DNA of 64,000 nt from NCBI GenBank assembly GCA_037953625.1, contig CM075649.1, positions 101,499,290-101,563,289 of the forward strand, read 5' to 3'. A program made the translations under genes and the position numbers. The stretch comes from Crotalaria pallida (taxonomy: Eukaryota; Streptophyta; Magnoliopsida; Fabales; Fabaceae). Each line of letters starts with the position of its first letter. Within the stretch, counting starts at the first letter, position 1. Below, one piece after another: positions 1 to 11,800 of the stretch. The notes under the pieces were generated by a model that had not been told where the DNA came from, did not search any database, and saw only the letters and a program-made list of their open reading frames with translations.

Positions 1-960
1 AATCCCCGGCATATCGGCCGAGGTCCATGCGAACAGATCCTTATTTGCGATCAACAGAGCGGACAATTCATCTTTCACACTCAGAGGGAGGTCAGAACCG
101 ATTTTTACTTGTCTAACGGGATCAACACTCAATGTTAGGAACTCTCAATGCCCCTTTGGATTTGGTTTGTTTCTGTCTGATTCATCCCGCATATCAAGAT
201 CCGCCAAGCTAATGTTACCTTTACCGAGGGAGATTCTTTCCAGGTTGTTCTGATCCTTGTTCTTAACTTTCCCCAAGCTAGCGTTGTAACATTTTCGTTC
301 TGCCTCCTGCTCGGCCTTGACTGTTACTACCTTGTCATCCGTTCCGACAAACTTCATAGCTAAATGAACTGTTGAGACTACTGCTCCGAACGCTTGTAAG
401 GAAGTTCTTCCGAGGATGGCGTTGTAGGCCGTTGGGCAGTCGACTACCAAGAACTTGATTATCTCAGTTCTGGCCGAAGGCTGTTGTCCGAGGGTAACAG
501 GAAGTTAGATGTATCCTTTGGGCTCGATGGTGTCTCCCGTAAAGCCGATCAATTCCCCTTCGAACGGAGTGAGATTGCCTTCCCTGAGTTTGAGAGCTTT
601 GAACAGAGGGAGAAACATGATGTCCGCCGAGCTCCCTTGATCGATAAAGACGCGTTTTACCTCGTAATTACCAATAAGGGCTGCGATTACCATGGGATCA
701 TTATGACCTGGAAGGATTTTGTCCAAATCGTCATCATTGAAAATGATGGGAACGTTTTTTGTTGATCTTTTGCGAATGGGCTTCTGACTTACGACCAGAA
801 TTTGGTTAATGTACTTCTTCCTGTCGGCTTTTTTCTCTCCACCCCCGGAAAACCCTCCGGCAATAGTGTTAACTAGAAATTCGTTGTTCGTTGGGTTTGT
901 ATTAGTGACCGGGGCAGGGTCGGTTCTTTGTCTCCCTGCATTTCTATCATCTGGCGACTT
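1..960 (-). pseudogene. Tat-lineage Ty3/gypsy protease and PR-RT linker (broken)
   Basis: Minus-strand translation gives a retroviral-type aspartic protease of a Ty3/gypsy polyprotein. The active-site stretch reads V-F-I-D-Q-G-S-S-A-D near 640, and a typical flap and linker follow (D-C-P-T-A-Y-N-A-I-L-G-R near 415-450). The wording is that of the Tat lineage. The frame runs toward base 1, where a segment ending F-A-W-T-S-A-D-M-P-G leads into reverse transcriptase outside the window. Two in-frame stops break it: TAA at 505-507, just after the protease core, and TGA at about 145-147. The catalytic Asp is kept. It continues the gag at 967-1940 and belongs to the element whose LTR lies at 15537-16103. 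The family call is firm; the protein is dead. Confidence 0.85.
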
Positions 961-966
961 ACTTCT

Positions 967-1940
967 TTAGCGCTTGGACTTTACTGGTGAATGGGATCTG
1001 TTCCTACCTCTCCGCCCCGCTGCATCTCTGATATACTGTTGTAGCTTACCATCTCTGATCATTTCTTCAATTAAATCTCTCAACCAAATGCACTCGTCGG
1101 TCGTATGCCCATACCCTTTGTGAAAGTCACAATATTTCGACCTATCATGTTGTGCGCCCTTTCTTAAAGACGGAGGTCTTTGGGCAGAGCGTAAGTCAGT
1201 CTGCATTGTTTCTCGAAGGATTTGACTCCTTGGAACATTCAAAGGAGTGTATTCCTGATATTTATTCCTCGGAGGTATCCTTCGATCCCGATCATTCTTG
1301 TCCTGTCTTCCACCAAAATGTTCGTCACGTTTTTGTTTGTTCTGACCTTGAGGGTCAGCTCGTTGCCTATCGTCTCTGAATTTCTGCCCCTTGTGGAATT
1401 CCTCCAAGTTGATGAATTTATTCGACCTTTGTCTCAGCTCAGCCATATCCTTTGGAGGTTTCCCAATTAGTGATTTTCTGAAATCCCCCAGCTGTAAACC
1501 TTGTGTAAATAATAACACTGCCACACCTAGTTCCAGTCGGGGAACAGAACTAGCTTCCGTATGGAAGTGTGACAACTAATCTTTTAATGGCTCATCTTGT
1601 TTCTGCGTAACTGCTGCCAGTGTGTGGTCGGACTTTGGCTGGATGCAGCTGGCAGTGTATCTGTTTAAAAACACCTATTTCATCTCTTCCCAAGAATTAA
1701 TGGAATTTCGAGGGAGAGAGGAATACCATCGCAATACCGAGGGCTCAAGGGTCATGGAGAAAGCTCGGCATTTCATCCGATCGCCGCCTCCATAATAATT
1801 CGTGGCCCCTTCGTAAGAGACTATGTGGTCAACTGGGTCAGTCAGGTCGTTGTAATGTGGTACATTTGACGGGCCTAAGTATCCCTGAGGGGTTTCAAAG
1901 TCCATGATATATGGGGTAAAAGGATGGCCAGGGTGGAAAT
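967..1940 (-). pseudogene. Tat-lineage gag, C-terminal two thirds
   Basis: This is the capsid/nucleocapsid part of a Ty3/gypsy gag on the minus strand. The capsid homology region is read at 1675-1905, and a zinc-knuckle-like motif C-D-F-H-K-G-Y-G-H-T-T-D-E-C lies near 1100-1140, as usual for Tat gag. The tail is basic (R-R-G-R-N-R), fitting nucleic-acid binding. In-frame stops occur near 1675 and 1575, so no long product is possible. At 1940/1941 the frame is cut by the LARD-type element. The missing N-terminal part resumes at 14621, and the reading frame is continuous across the junction if the insert and one target-site copy are ignored. Confidence 0.85.
1936..1940. repeat. Target-site duplication, left copy (GAAAT)
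   Basis: The five bases before the LTR read GAAAT, and the five bases after the far LTR (14621-14625) read TAAAT. One mismatch out of five fits a 5-bp duplication made by a Ty3/gypsy integrase that later gained one change. The gag frame supports GAAAT as the ancestral form. Confidence 0.7.
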
Positions 1941-4900
1941 TGTAACATCCCTCAAAATCCTCAAATTGGTTTGATTTCTAAAAGGAATTATTTTTAAGAA
2001 AAGTATTTTTGAAAGAGTGTTTTCTTAAATGAATTTCTTAATTCAGGTTTTCAAAATGGTAAATGATTTTAAAGAACGATTTCTCATAAAGTAAAGTTAG
2101 GAGTTTTGAAATTTATTTTGAGAGGGTGATTGATTTTCCATGAATATGTGTTTGATATTCGATGCTTCACTTTATGCATGAGAAATTTATTCCCTATGTG
2201 TGTGCATATGTGTATGTACGATTTTGTGTATGTTTGCTCTTGATTAGGTGAAATTTAATGAATATGATTAGGTGTGCATGTGTGTGTAACATGTAAGTGT
2301 GCATGTAAATATATATGTGTATGTATGTGTGTAGTACCGTGTGAATGAGTGTGCATATGCATGAAGATGTGTATGTGTCGTGTAAGAATGTGTGTGTGTG
2401 CATGAATAGGTTAATATGTGTATGCATGTGTGAGTGCCGTGTGTGAGAGTGTGTGGAGAGCAAGCAACTAAGTTCCAAACTAAGCCTAACCAAACTCTAA
2501 CTAAACCCCCAACTAGATGATGGAAACCCTAACTAGATGGAAGAAAACCTAAGGAGAGTTCCCAATTCAACAACCTAGCATGACCCCTAAAGCCTTATGC
2601 CCCCTACATTGTCCCCTTTGGATTTTGCTAAAGACCACCCATGCAATCTTAGGAGAAGCCAAAATTACCCCTCTTTCTTAAGCCTTGGCTGAATTGCATG
2701 AAGGCCAAAATAGGAAGTCATGTGTTTTTATATAAGCCTTGGCCTTAGCCTTGATTCACCCATTCACTCTTCATTTCTTCACCTCTTTCGTTCAACACCC
2801 ACACTAAACACAAGTCTAAGGGCTCCTCAAACTCTTAGACAAAGAACTAGGAAATAGAGAGAAAAAGAAGGAGGAACCGTGAGGCTTAGAGAGGAGAAAG
2901 AGGAGGAGATCAAGCCAATACTTAGGAGACCTTGAAGATCAAGAGCTTAGAAGTGTTTAGAAGACTTTTCTTCTTGGTATAAACCGAAGACCTTAGAAGC
3001 CTTAGAATTAGTCTTGATTTGTGACCTTGTAATTTTAACTCTTTTCTTCTCTTGCATGTTTAATTTTATGCACTTATGTGTAATATTTCTTTTAACCATG
3101 GACTTTCAAGAACTCAAATTTGATTTGTAATTAGTTTGGTTATGTGTGATGATTCGGTTGGAAATGTTTAGGTTAGATCTTGATATTTTTCATAGTCGAT
3201 CTTTGTGTTCTTGAAGTCAAATCTTGTAGATCTGGAGTTTTGTTCATGATCTTTGTAAGTTTGAAGTTTATCCTCTTGCATGTTCAATTTTTGTGCTTAA
3301 AACCGTAGATCAATGAGTGTGTATGTGTTTATTTGTTCAATCAATGGTTGATCTAAAAGTGTTTCTTGATTTTTGGTCTTGTATGTTACTTGAAAATTAT
3401 TTTTATGGTTTTAAACTCTTGCATGTTTCGGTTTTGATGAAAGCTTTAATTTGTGTTTTAATCTTTGAATTTTTGTGTTGATCTTAATTTTGTTTTGAGT
3501 TTTGTAAATGATTTTTGAATAAAAGCCTTTATATTTCTTTAAGTGTGCCTCGGTTTCAACCTCTTTTTCATCTAAAATGATTTTTGACCTTGATTTGTGT
3601 TATTATGTTTAATTTCAAGACTTGATCTACATGATTTAAGTGCATGCATGTTGATCTTGAACCTTGAAAATTATTTTCATGTTTCCTTGAGAAATAAATT
3701 GAAAGTATTTGTGCTAATGTGTGATTCTTTCATGATTTGATGGAAAGGCTAAGAATTTAATCTCGCATATGATTTTAAAACGAAAGGAACATGTTTTCTT
3801 GTAATCTATGCGTCGGTCTTAGAAGAAAACTAGGGAGATAAGCTTTAAAACAATTTTACTTACATGAACATGACTTGATTTAAGTGTTTACCTTGTGCAT
3901 GTCTCGGCTTTTAGAAGCAATTAGGGAGAACAAAGTGATTTTTCCTAAATTGAATTATGTTCTATATTCATATGTGATTCTTGATCTAGACTAGGTGTTA
4001 TTTTGTGCATGTTGTATTCGGTTGGTTTAGATTAAATCCATGCTTTTTATTTTGAAAGGACTTGGTATGTGCTCTATGTTCTTGCATGATTTTGATTTGA
4101 TTTGATTCAAGAAAAAATGAATTAAAGTTTGAGTATTTGCCATGTTGAGCTCACGAGTTTTGCTAATAAAAAGAAGAACTAATTGCATGAATTTTTGTAT
4201 GATGTACGAATCATGTTTTGATTTGTGAAATGATTGATTAGGAGTAAGTGTTGTGACTATGTGTACGGTTTGTGTGCTTAAGTATGCTTAAGTGGTTTTG
4301 TTTTTGAAATGATTTATGTGTATGCATTTGTTTGGTGAGTGTAGGTATACATAAATGTTTTTGTTTTATAAAAATGAAAGTAATTAAATTAAGTGTTTAT
4401 GTGATCAAAGTGTGTGTTATCCGTGTGTGTATGTATGTTTGGTTTTTAAATTTATTTGGCTTGATTTATTTGAGTTTGTGAAATAACGTTGTGATTTATT
4501 CTGTGATAAAAACTTAAATTCTCAAAGTGTTAATATTGAACTAAAGAAGTACTTGAAAATAAAATGAGCTTTTGCGATGTTTTCAAATTTTATTTAATTG
4601 ATTTTTTGTGAAACATTTCTTTGCTTCCCAAGTTCATTAAAAGTTGTTTTTGATGTTTTAAATTGAGTTCATGAGACTCAAAGTTTGGTTTTCAAAAGTA
4701 AATTGATTTTGAGAAAACCCGGATTGAAACCGGTGAAATTTTCGGTGTTTTTGAAATAGGTTCAGGTGCTGTCCCAGACGAACCAGCCACCTAACCTATT
4801 AATTTAAGTTGTTTTATTTGATGTTTTCGAATGATTTTGAAGTATTTAAAGTCTTAACAAATGATTGAAATTGTTTTAAGAAAATAATCATGTTTTAAGA

Positions 4901-7689
4901 TTTTCAACGAGGAATGAAAAACATTTTGAGCTAAGGACAGTTTTTCTTAAAACAAGTTAATAACGAAAATGTGTTTTAATTAATTCGAGGAACGTTACAG
5001 ACAAGGGATTAAGGCAGTGGCAGCAACCAAGATCAGAGGAGACCGTGTACATCAAATTGCTGGACCTCAGGTGAGAGAGAAGCCTTCCTAAGACACCGTG
5101 GTAGCTAGGTGATTTATTAGGACGTTCCGTATCATCTCAAAGATCGGAACTAAGTGGTTAGAGTCAGTAGTATAAGTGGAAATTGTTTGATTGTGTGGCC
5201 ACTTATACGAAGGTGACAAAGACCACAATTTTATCGTGTGATGTTGTGTGCATGCTGTTATTTACTTATTTTATTATACTCATTACTGTTGATTGAAGTG
5301 AGTGAATGGATGATGGACGTTTGTTACGTCCTGAATAAGGAAATGAAATTAACGAAATTGAAAGTAAAGTTATAAGTATGCGAGAATAACAATGATAAGA
5401 TACAATGAGAAAGGAATGATGATTGGAAACAAAGTATGTGTTGGAAAAGAGATATAAGAGTTGAGAGTGGGGAAAGAGTTGAATGATAATGATGAGGAAT
5501 CGAGCCAGAGCTGGGAAGAGTGATGTTGATATGAGGAGTGATTTGAGTGGAGCTGGGCTCCTTGGTTTTGGTTTAGTCTGGGACTAGTGTTGAGTTGAGC
5601 TTGCTCCTCCATTAGCGCTCAGCAAAGTGGAAAAATTCTGAAAAGGTTTTTAAGAAATGGTTTTTGAAAAAGGTTTTCCAAAAGCAGTTTTTGAAAAGGT
5701 TTTTGAGAAGAGCTTCTTGAAATGATTTTTGAAAAGAAATTTTTAGAAAGAAGTTGGTGAAAAGGAAGTCTTTTGGAAATGTTTTGAAAGGAGGTGTAGT
5801 ATAAAAAGTGTTTTCAGAAAAGTTTTTGAAAGGAAAATTTTGGGTAAGGTTGTGACAAGAGATTTTGTAAAGAATGGTGAGAAGATAAATTCTTTTGAAA
5901 GTATTTATGAAATGAGGCTTTGTGTGAAAGTTTATAAAATGGTACCTTGAGATAGTCTTGAACAGATTGTTTGAGAAAAGATTTTGAAATGAGATGATTG
6001 TGAGAAAGGGAAATGTTGAGAAAGTTTGAGATATGAGATGTGAGATTGTGATGTGATCCCAGCTCTGTGCTATGTGAGTTTTGAGAAAGAGAAAGAATTG
6101 TGCAAAGTTAGAGGTCGGGACCCACTGAAGGGATGTACGAAGGGTGGACCGATCATTAGGCTAATTAAATAGATAAAAGACTTTAAAATATATTAACAGC
6201 GAACTCGGTGAGTTATGAGAGTTAACCCGAAGTTGTGGAGAGGAAGGAACGATAAGTATCTGCGGATACTTAGGACGAGATTGCATTAGGGGAGGACGAT
6301 GACGGTGAAACATCAAGAAGTCTAGAGTATTGTTGTAGACAGAATGAACTCCATAAGTGGTGCACTAACGTGGTGGGGACTGGGTCTAATACCGTGGTAA
6401 GTTCTGTGGGCGCACTACAACAATACTGTCGCCCCCTAGATTGCAAATCGAGAACAATGAGAGGGACTGGAGTGGGCATCTTGTTTGCCACTGCGAGGCA
6501 GTGTGCCATGTTATTATGTGAATTGATATTGAGGCTGAGCCTCCTGGTCTGGGACCATTTGTGATTGACAGCTGTCGTGCCCGCACGGTAAAGGTCCTGT
6601 ACTCCTGTTTGCTTCCGACAAGGTGGTTGGTTGGCCGAGGAGATGTAGGCTTGAAACGTGAGTGCTAACTACGAAGGAAACGCGTACCTCGATGATTCTT
6701 TAATCCCCCTGATCATCGATGGTCATAATTCAATAAAACATTATAAGAAAGGAATTATATGAGCAAGAAATGAAAGTGTGGAGAATGAGGATGAGATTGA
6801 GAATGGATATGTGGGAAAGATGTGGAGTCTTACGAAAGAGATTGGAAACAAGAGTGGAGAAGTATAAAGGAGATGATAATAATAAGACAAAATAAATATG
6901 AGTTGTGAATAATAATGATAGCACGTTTGCTTGTTGCCTTGTATGTGTTGTGTATTATTTGTGTGTATCCTATTATCTGGCCTACCGTAATTCCACACCG
7001 TCGACGCTACGCGTCCGGAACGCTTACTCTCTCCTGTTCGTTGGCGCATCAGTGTTGCTGGTATTCCAACGGGCAGACGGACCTCTACATGGAAGTCGGT
7101 ATCCGGTCTCAGGAGGGTCACGGATGAAGAGCCATACCCCGTGGATGGATGTGGACGGGACACACGCAAGTGGTGGTCGAGGACCCGGAGCACAAGTTGA
7201 GTGGAGCTACCTCAAGCCCGTGTTTGGGAAGTATGTCCTATGTGGAGTACAGTTCATAGTCGCCGCCTCAGAGTCAGGGAACAGAGAACTCAGTAAGACT
7301 CTTCGGAGTAGAACTGAAGCCAAGCGTTGCAGAAGAGCCCAAGGATGCGAGTTAAGCAAGAACCCAAGGAGGATCGAGATCTTCATCCCATAGTTTTCAT
7401 TAGGAAGAGTCGTAGGTAGGATAATTAGATAAGTGATGTATGTTTAGGTCAAGGATTATCGAAGTAATGTATCACTCTTGTAACTCGGCCCAACTTTTAT
7501 CTTGTGAACTGGTTTGATTTTGTAAAACCGTTTTGAAAGATGTGGAAGTAAGTTTTACGTAACGACCCGGTTTTCCGGTAAGAACGTGAACATGCACCCA
7601 CATCGTTTAAAAAAAAATGGCCTCATTTTTTTAGCAACTTTTAAAATAAATAACGATTATTTTCGGGAGGCGAAAATCGGGGCGTTACA
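1941..7689 (+). repeat. 5' LTR of the LARD-like element (5.75 kb)
   Basis: Begins TGTAAC and ends GTTACA; the match with 8868-14620 is visible throughout. Landmarks are a TG/CA-rich low-complexity stretch (about 2180-2460), a candidate TATA box near 2729, a T-rich region rich in CTTGCATG and TTTTGATTTG words (3050-4700), a GA-rich stretch with many TTTTGAAAAG words (5620-6000), and a GC-richer block (7000-7390). Short ORFs in it (for example 162 aa at 6905-7393) resemble no known protein. Both LTRs keep that ORF, but at ~1% divergence this is not evidence of coding. Confidence 0.9.
2729..2736 (+). promoter_or_regulatory. Candidate TATA box in the LTR
   Basis: TATATAAG is followed about 30 bp later by pyrimidine-rich sequence of the kind found at LTR transcription starts. 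The same sequence occurs in the other LTR near 9656-9663. If it is the promoter, U3 is only about 0.8 kb and R plus U5 would be nearly 5 kb, which is unusual. This rests on motif and position alone. Confidence 0.45.
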
Positions 7690-7692
7690 GAG

Positions 7693-7708
7693 TGGTATCA
7701 GAGCTATG
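7693..7708 (+). other. Primer binding site (tRNA-iMet)
   Basis: TGGTATCAGAGCTATG begins three bases after the LTR end. TGGTATCAGAGC is the standard plant complement of the 3' end of initiator methionine tRNA, used to prime minus-strand DNA synthesis. Confidence 0.92.
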
Positions 7709-8867
7709 TTAATCCTTTGAAGTCTTAAGCACACGTCTACGCATACATACCTTGTATGTTTGCTTACACGCCGTGTGTGTTTGTTTTCATGTTTTGTTCG
7801 TTTTCTTGTCTGATGTGTGACTATGTGGGATTGCTAGCGTAAGGATAGGAGTCTGAGATTAGGTCCTTGCCTTTCTAAGGTGAAAGACTTGATTTCTTCC
7901 TAGTACCCGTTGTGTTAGATTAAGGACCTTGCTAGTTAAGTAGCTTAGAGAAAGTAGGGTTGAAATCCCATAACCGCAGAGCGGTGTTAGAAGTAGTATC
8001 ATTGATGGATAAACCTAAGTGTGTTGACCCCGATGTAGTTCTGGTAAGAGGATGGCCATTACCCTTTAAGGAAATAGGATGTCGTTCCTGAACCTCGTGT
8101 TTGTTGAATTGTTTCAACAAAGACAGCCAGCATAGTTGGAATCCAAATTTTCTTCATAGACCTTCCCGTTAAACCGTAGCTTTACCAATATTTCTGAGAT
8201 TTGTTATTCTGATTTGTGGAATTAGAAGAATCATAGTTGCCCAGATAGTTTAGGCTTGAATGGTCATAGTAGCTACTAGATGAAGTAAAGAACAATAGTA
8301 AGCCTAGTAGTAGGTTTGATCCAAGTTGGGGAGTCACAAGGAAGAAAGGAGATGCATACTGACCTTAATTTAAGAATAATAGAGAGGAAGATTAGACCCC
8401 TTGTTTTTATAGGTAGATGCTAGACGGAGAAGTAGTAGATGAAAACCCTAGAGTTAGAAGGGAATTAGAGGAAGAAGTAATTGTTTGTGGAACCTAAGAT
8501 GTATAGAGTAGTGTGTATCTTCGGATTTTAGCCTAAATCCGATACTTTGGAGATGAGTGAACCTTTGTTTGATTAATTTTCCCTGGGTTTATACCCAAGT
8601 CTGTGCTCACTGTTACGAAAATCAATGGAAGGAACAACATCTTCTTCGGTTAGTCTGTGTGACTTAACCCGGTTCGACACGTGAAGAGTATGCTATGGAG
8701 CTTTTCGTTTGAGAGCGACACCTGAGGAGTATTGTGAAGAGTCTACTGTTCGGAAGGGAAAAGGACAGCGGTGAAGCAAAAATGAGAATAACGTGAGAGT
8801 TGTTGTGCCATGCTGCCTCATCCACAACTTATTTCTCGGGGACGAGAAATCCTTAAGTTGGGGAGAC
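7709..8867 (+). other. Noncoding interior and polypurine tract of the LARD-like element
   Basis: About 1.16 kb without a credible reading frame; the longest frames are about 60 codons and match nothing I know. It ends in AAATCCTTAAGTTGGGGAGA, a purine-rich stretch directly before the 3' LTR that fits the plus-strand primer of Tekay-type elements. The rest may hold packaging or dimerisation signals, but none can be recognised by eye. Confidence 0.8.
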
Positions 8868-11800
8868 TGTAACATCCCTCAAAATCCTCAAATTGGTTTG
8901 ATTTCTAAAAGGAATTATTTTTAAGAAAAGTATTTTTGAAAGAGTGTTTTCTTAAATGAATTTCTTAATTCAGGTTTTCAAAATGGTAAATGATTTTAAA
9001 GAACGATTTCTCATAAAGTAAAGTTAGGAGTTTTGAAATTTATTTTGAGAAGGTGATTGATTTTCCATGAATATGTGTTTGATATTCGATGCTTCACTTT
9101 ATGCATGAGAAATTTATTCCCTATGTGTGTGCATATGTGTATGTACGATTTTGTGTATGTTTTCTCTTGATTAGGTGAAATTTAATGAATATGATTAGGT
9201 GTGCATGTGTGTGTAACATGTAAGTGTGCATGTAAATATATATGTGTATGTATGTGTGTAGTACCGTGTGAATGAGTGTGTATATGCATGAAGATGTGTA
9301 TGTGTCGTGTAAGAATGTGTGTGTGTGCATGAATAGGTGAATATGTGTATGCATGTGTGAGTGTCGTGTGTGAGAGTGTGTGGAGAGCAAGCAACTAAGT
9401 TCCAAACTAAGCCTAACCAAACTCTAACTAAACCCTCAACTAGATGATGGAAACCCTAACTAGATGGAAGAAAACCTAAGGAGAGTTCCCAAGTCAACAA
9501 CCTAGCATGACCCCTAAAGCCTTATGCCCCCTACATTGTCCCCTTTGGATTTTGCTAAAGACCACCCATGTAATCTTAGGAGAAGCCGAAATTACCCCTC
9601 TTTCTTAAGCCTTGGCCGAATTGCATGAAGGCCAAAATAGGAAGTCATGTGTTTTTATATAAGCCTTGGCCTTAGCCTTGATTCACCCATTCACTCTTCA
9701 TTTCTTCACCTCTTTCGTTCAACACCCACACTAAACACAAGTCTAAGGGCTCCTCAAACTCTTAGACAAAGAACTAGGAAATAGAGAGAAAAAGAAGGAG
9801 GAACCGTGAGGCTTAGAGAGGAGAAAGAGGAGGAGATCAAGCCAATACTTAGGAGACCTTGAAGATCAAGAGCTTAGAAGTGTTTAGAAGACTTTTCTTC
9901 TTGGTATAAACCGAAGACCTTAGAAGCCTTAGAATTAGTCTTGATTTGTGACCTTGTAATTTTAACTCTTTTCTTCTCTTGCATGTTTAATTTTATGCAC
10001 TTATGTGTAATATTTCTTTTAACCATGGACTTTCAAGAACTCAAATTTGATTTGTAATTAGTTTGGTTATGTGTGATGATTCGGTTGGAAATGTTTAGGT
10101 TAGATCTTGATATTTTTCATAGTCGATCTTTGTGTTCTTGAAGTCAAATCTTGTAGATCTGGAGTTTTGTTCATGATCTTTGTAAGTTTGAAGTTTATCC
10201 TCTTGCATGTTCAATTTTTGTGCTTAAAACCATAGATCAATGACTGTGTATGTGTTTATTTGTTCAATCAATGGTTGATCTAAAAGTGTTTCTTGATTTT
10301 TGGTCTTGCATGTTACTTGAAAATGATTTTTATGGTTTTAAACTCTTGCATGTTTCGGTTTTGATGAAATCTTTAATTGGTGTTTTGATCTTTGAATTTT
10401 TGTGTTGATCTTAATTTTGTTTTGAGTTTTGTAAATGATTTTTGAATAAAAGCCTTTATATTTCTTTAAGTGTACCTCGGTTTCAACCTCTTTTTAATCT
10501 AAAATGATTTTTGACCTTGATTTGTGTTATTATGTTTAATTTCAAGACTTGATCTACATGATTTAAGTGCATGCATGTTGATCTTGAACCTTGAAAATTA
10601 TTTTCATGTTTCCTTGAGAAATAAATTGAAAGTATTTGTGCTAATGTGTGATTCTTTCATGATTTGATGGAAAGGCTTAGAATTTAATCTCGCATATGAT
10701 TTTAAAACGAAAGGAACATGTTTTCTTGTTATCTATGCCTCGGTCTTAGAAGAAAACTAGGGAGATAAGCTTTAAAACAATTTTACTTACCTGAACATAA
10801 CTTGATTTACGTGTTTACCTTGTGCATGTCTCGGCTTTTAGAAGAAATTAGGGAGAACAAACTGATTTTTCCTAAATTGAATTATGTTCTATATTCATAT
10901 GTGATTCTTGATCTAGACTAGGTGTTATTTTGTGCATGTTGTATTCGGTTGGTTTAGATTAAATCCATGCTTTTTATTTTGAAAGGACTTGGTATGTGCT
11001 TTATGTTCTTGCATGATTTTGATTTGATTTGATTCAAGGAAAAATGAATTAAAGTTTGAGTATTTGCCATGTTGAGCTCACGGGTTTTGCTAATAAAAAG
11101 AAGAACTAATTGCATGAGTTTTTGTATGATGTACGAATCATGTTTTGATTTGTGAAATGATTGATTAGGAGTAAGTGTTGTGACTATGTGTACGGTTTGT
11201 GTGCTTAAGTATGCTTAAGTGGTTTTGTTTTTGAAATGATTTATGTGTATGCATTTGGTTGGTGAGTGTAGGTATACCTAAATGCTTTTGTTTTATAAAA
11301 ATGAAAGTAATTAAATTAAGTGTTTATGTGATCAAACTGTGTGCTATCCGTGTGTGTGTGTGTGTATGTTTGGTTTTGAAATTTATTTGGCTTGACTTAT
11401 TTGAGTTTGTGAAATAACGTTGTGATTTATTCTGTGATAAAAACTTAAATTTTCAAAGTGTTAATATTGAACTAAAGAAGTACTTGAAAATAAAATGAGC
11501 TTCTGCGATGTTTTCAAATTTTATTTAATTGATTTTTGTGAAACATTTCTTTGCAGCCCAAGTTCATTAAAAGTTGTTTTTGATGTTTTAAATTGAGTTC
11601 ATGAGACTCAAAGTTTGGTTTTCAAAAGTAAATTGATTTTGAGGAAACCCGGATTGAAACCGGTGAAATTTTCGGTGTTTTTGAAATAGGTTCAGGTGCT
11701 GTCCCAGACGGACCAGCCACCTAACCTATTAATTTAAGTTGTTTTATTTGATGTTTTCGAATGATTTTGAAGTATTTAAAGTCTTAACAAATGATTGAAA

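Noticed and set aside
2194..2493. His/Thr-rich 99-codon minus frame, also at 9121-9420
   Set aside because: It is the translation of a TG/CA-rich low-complexity stretch in both LTRs; no protein-like composition.
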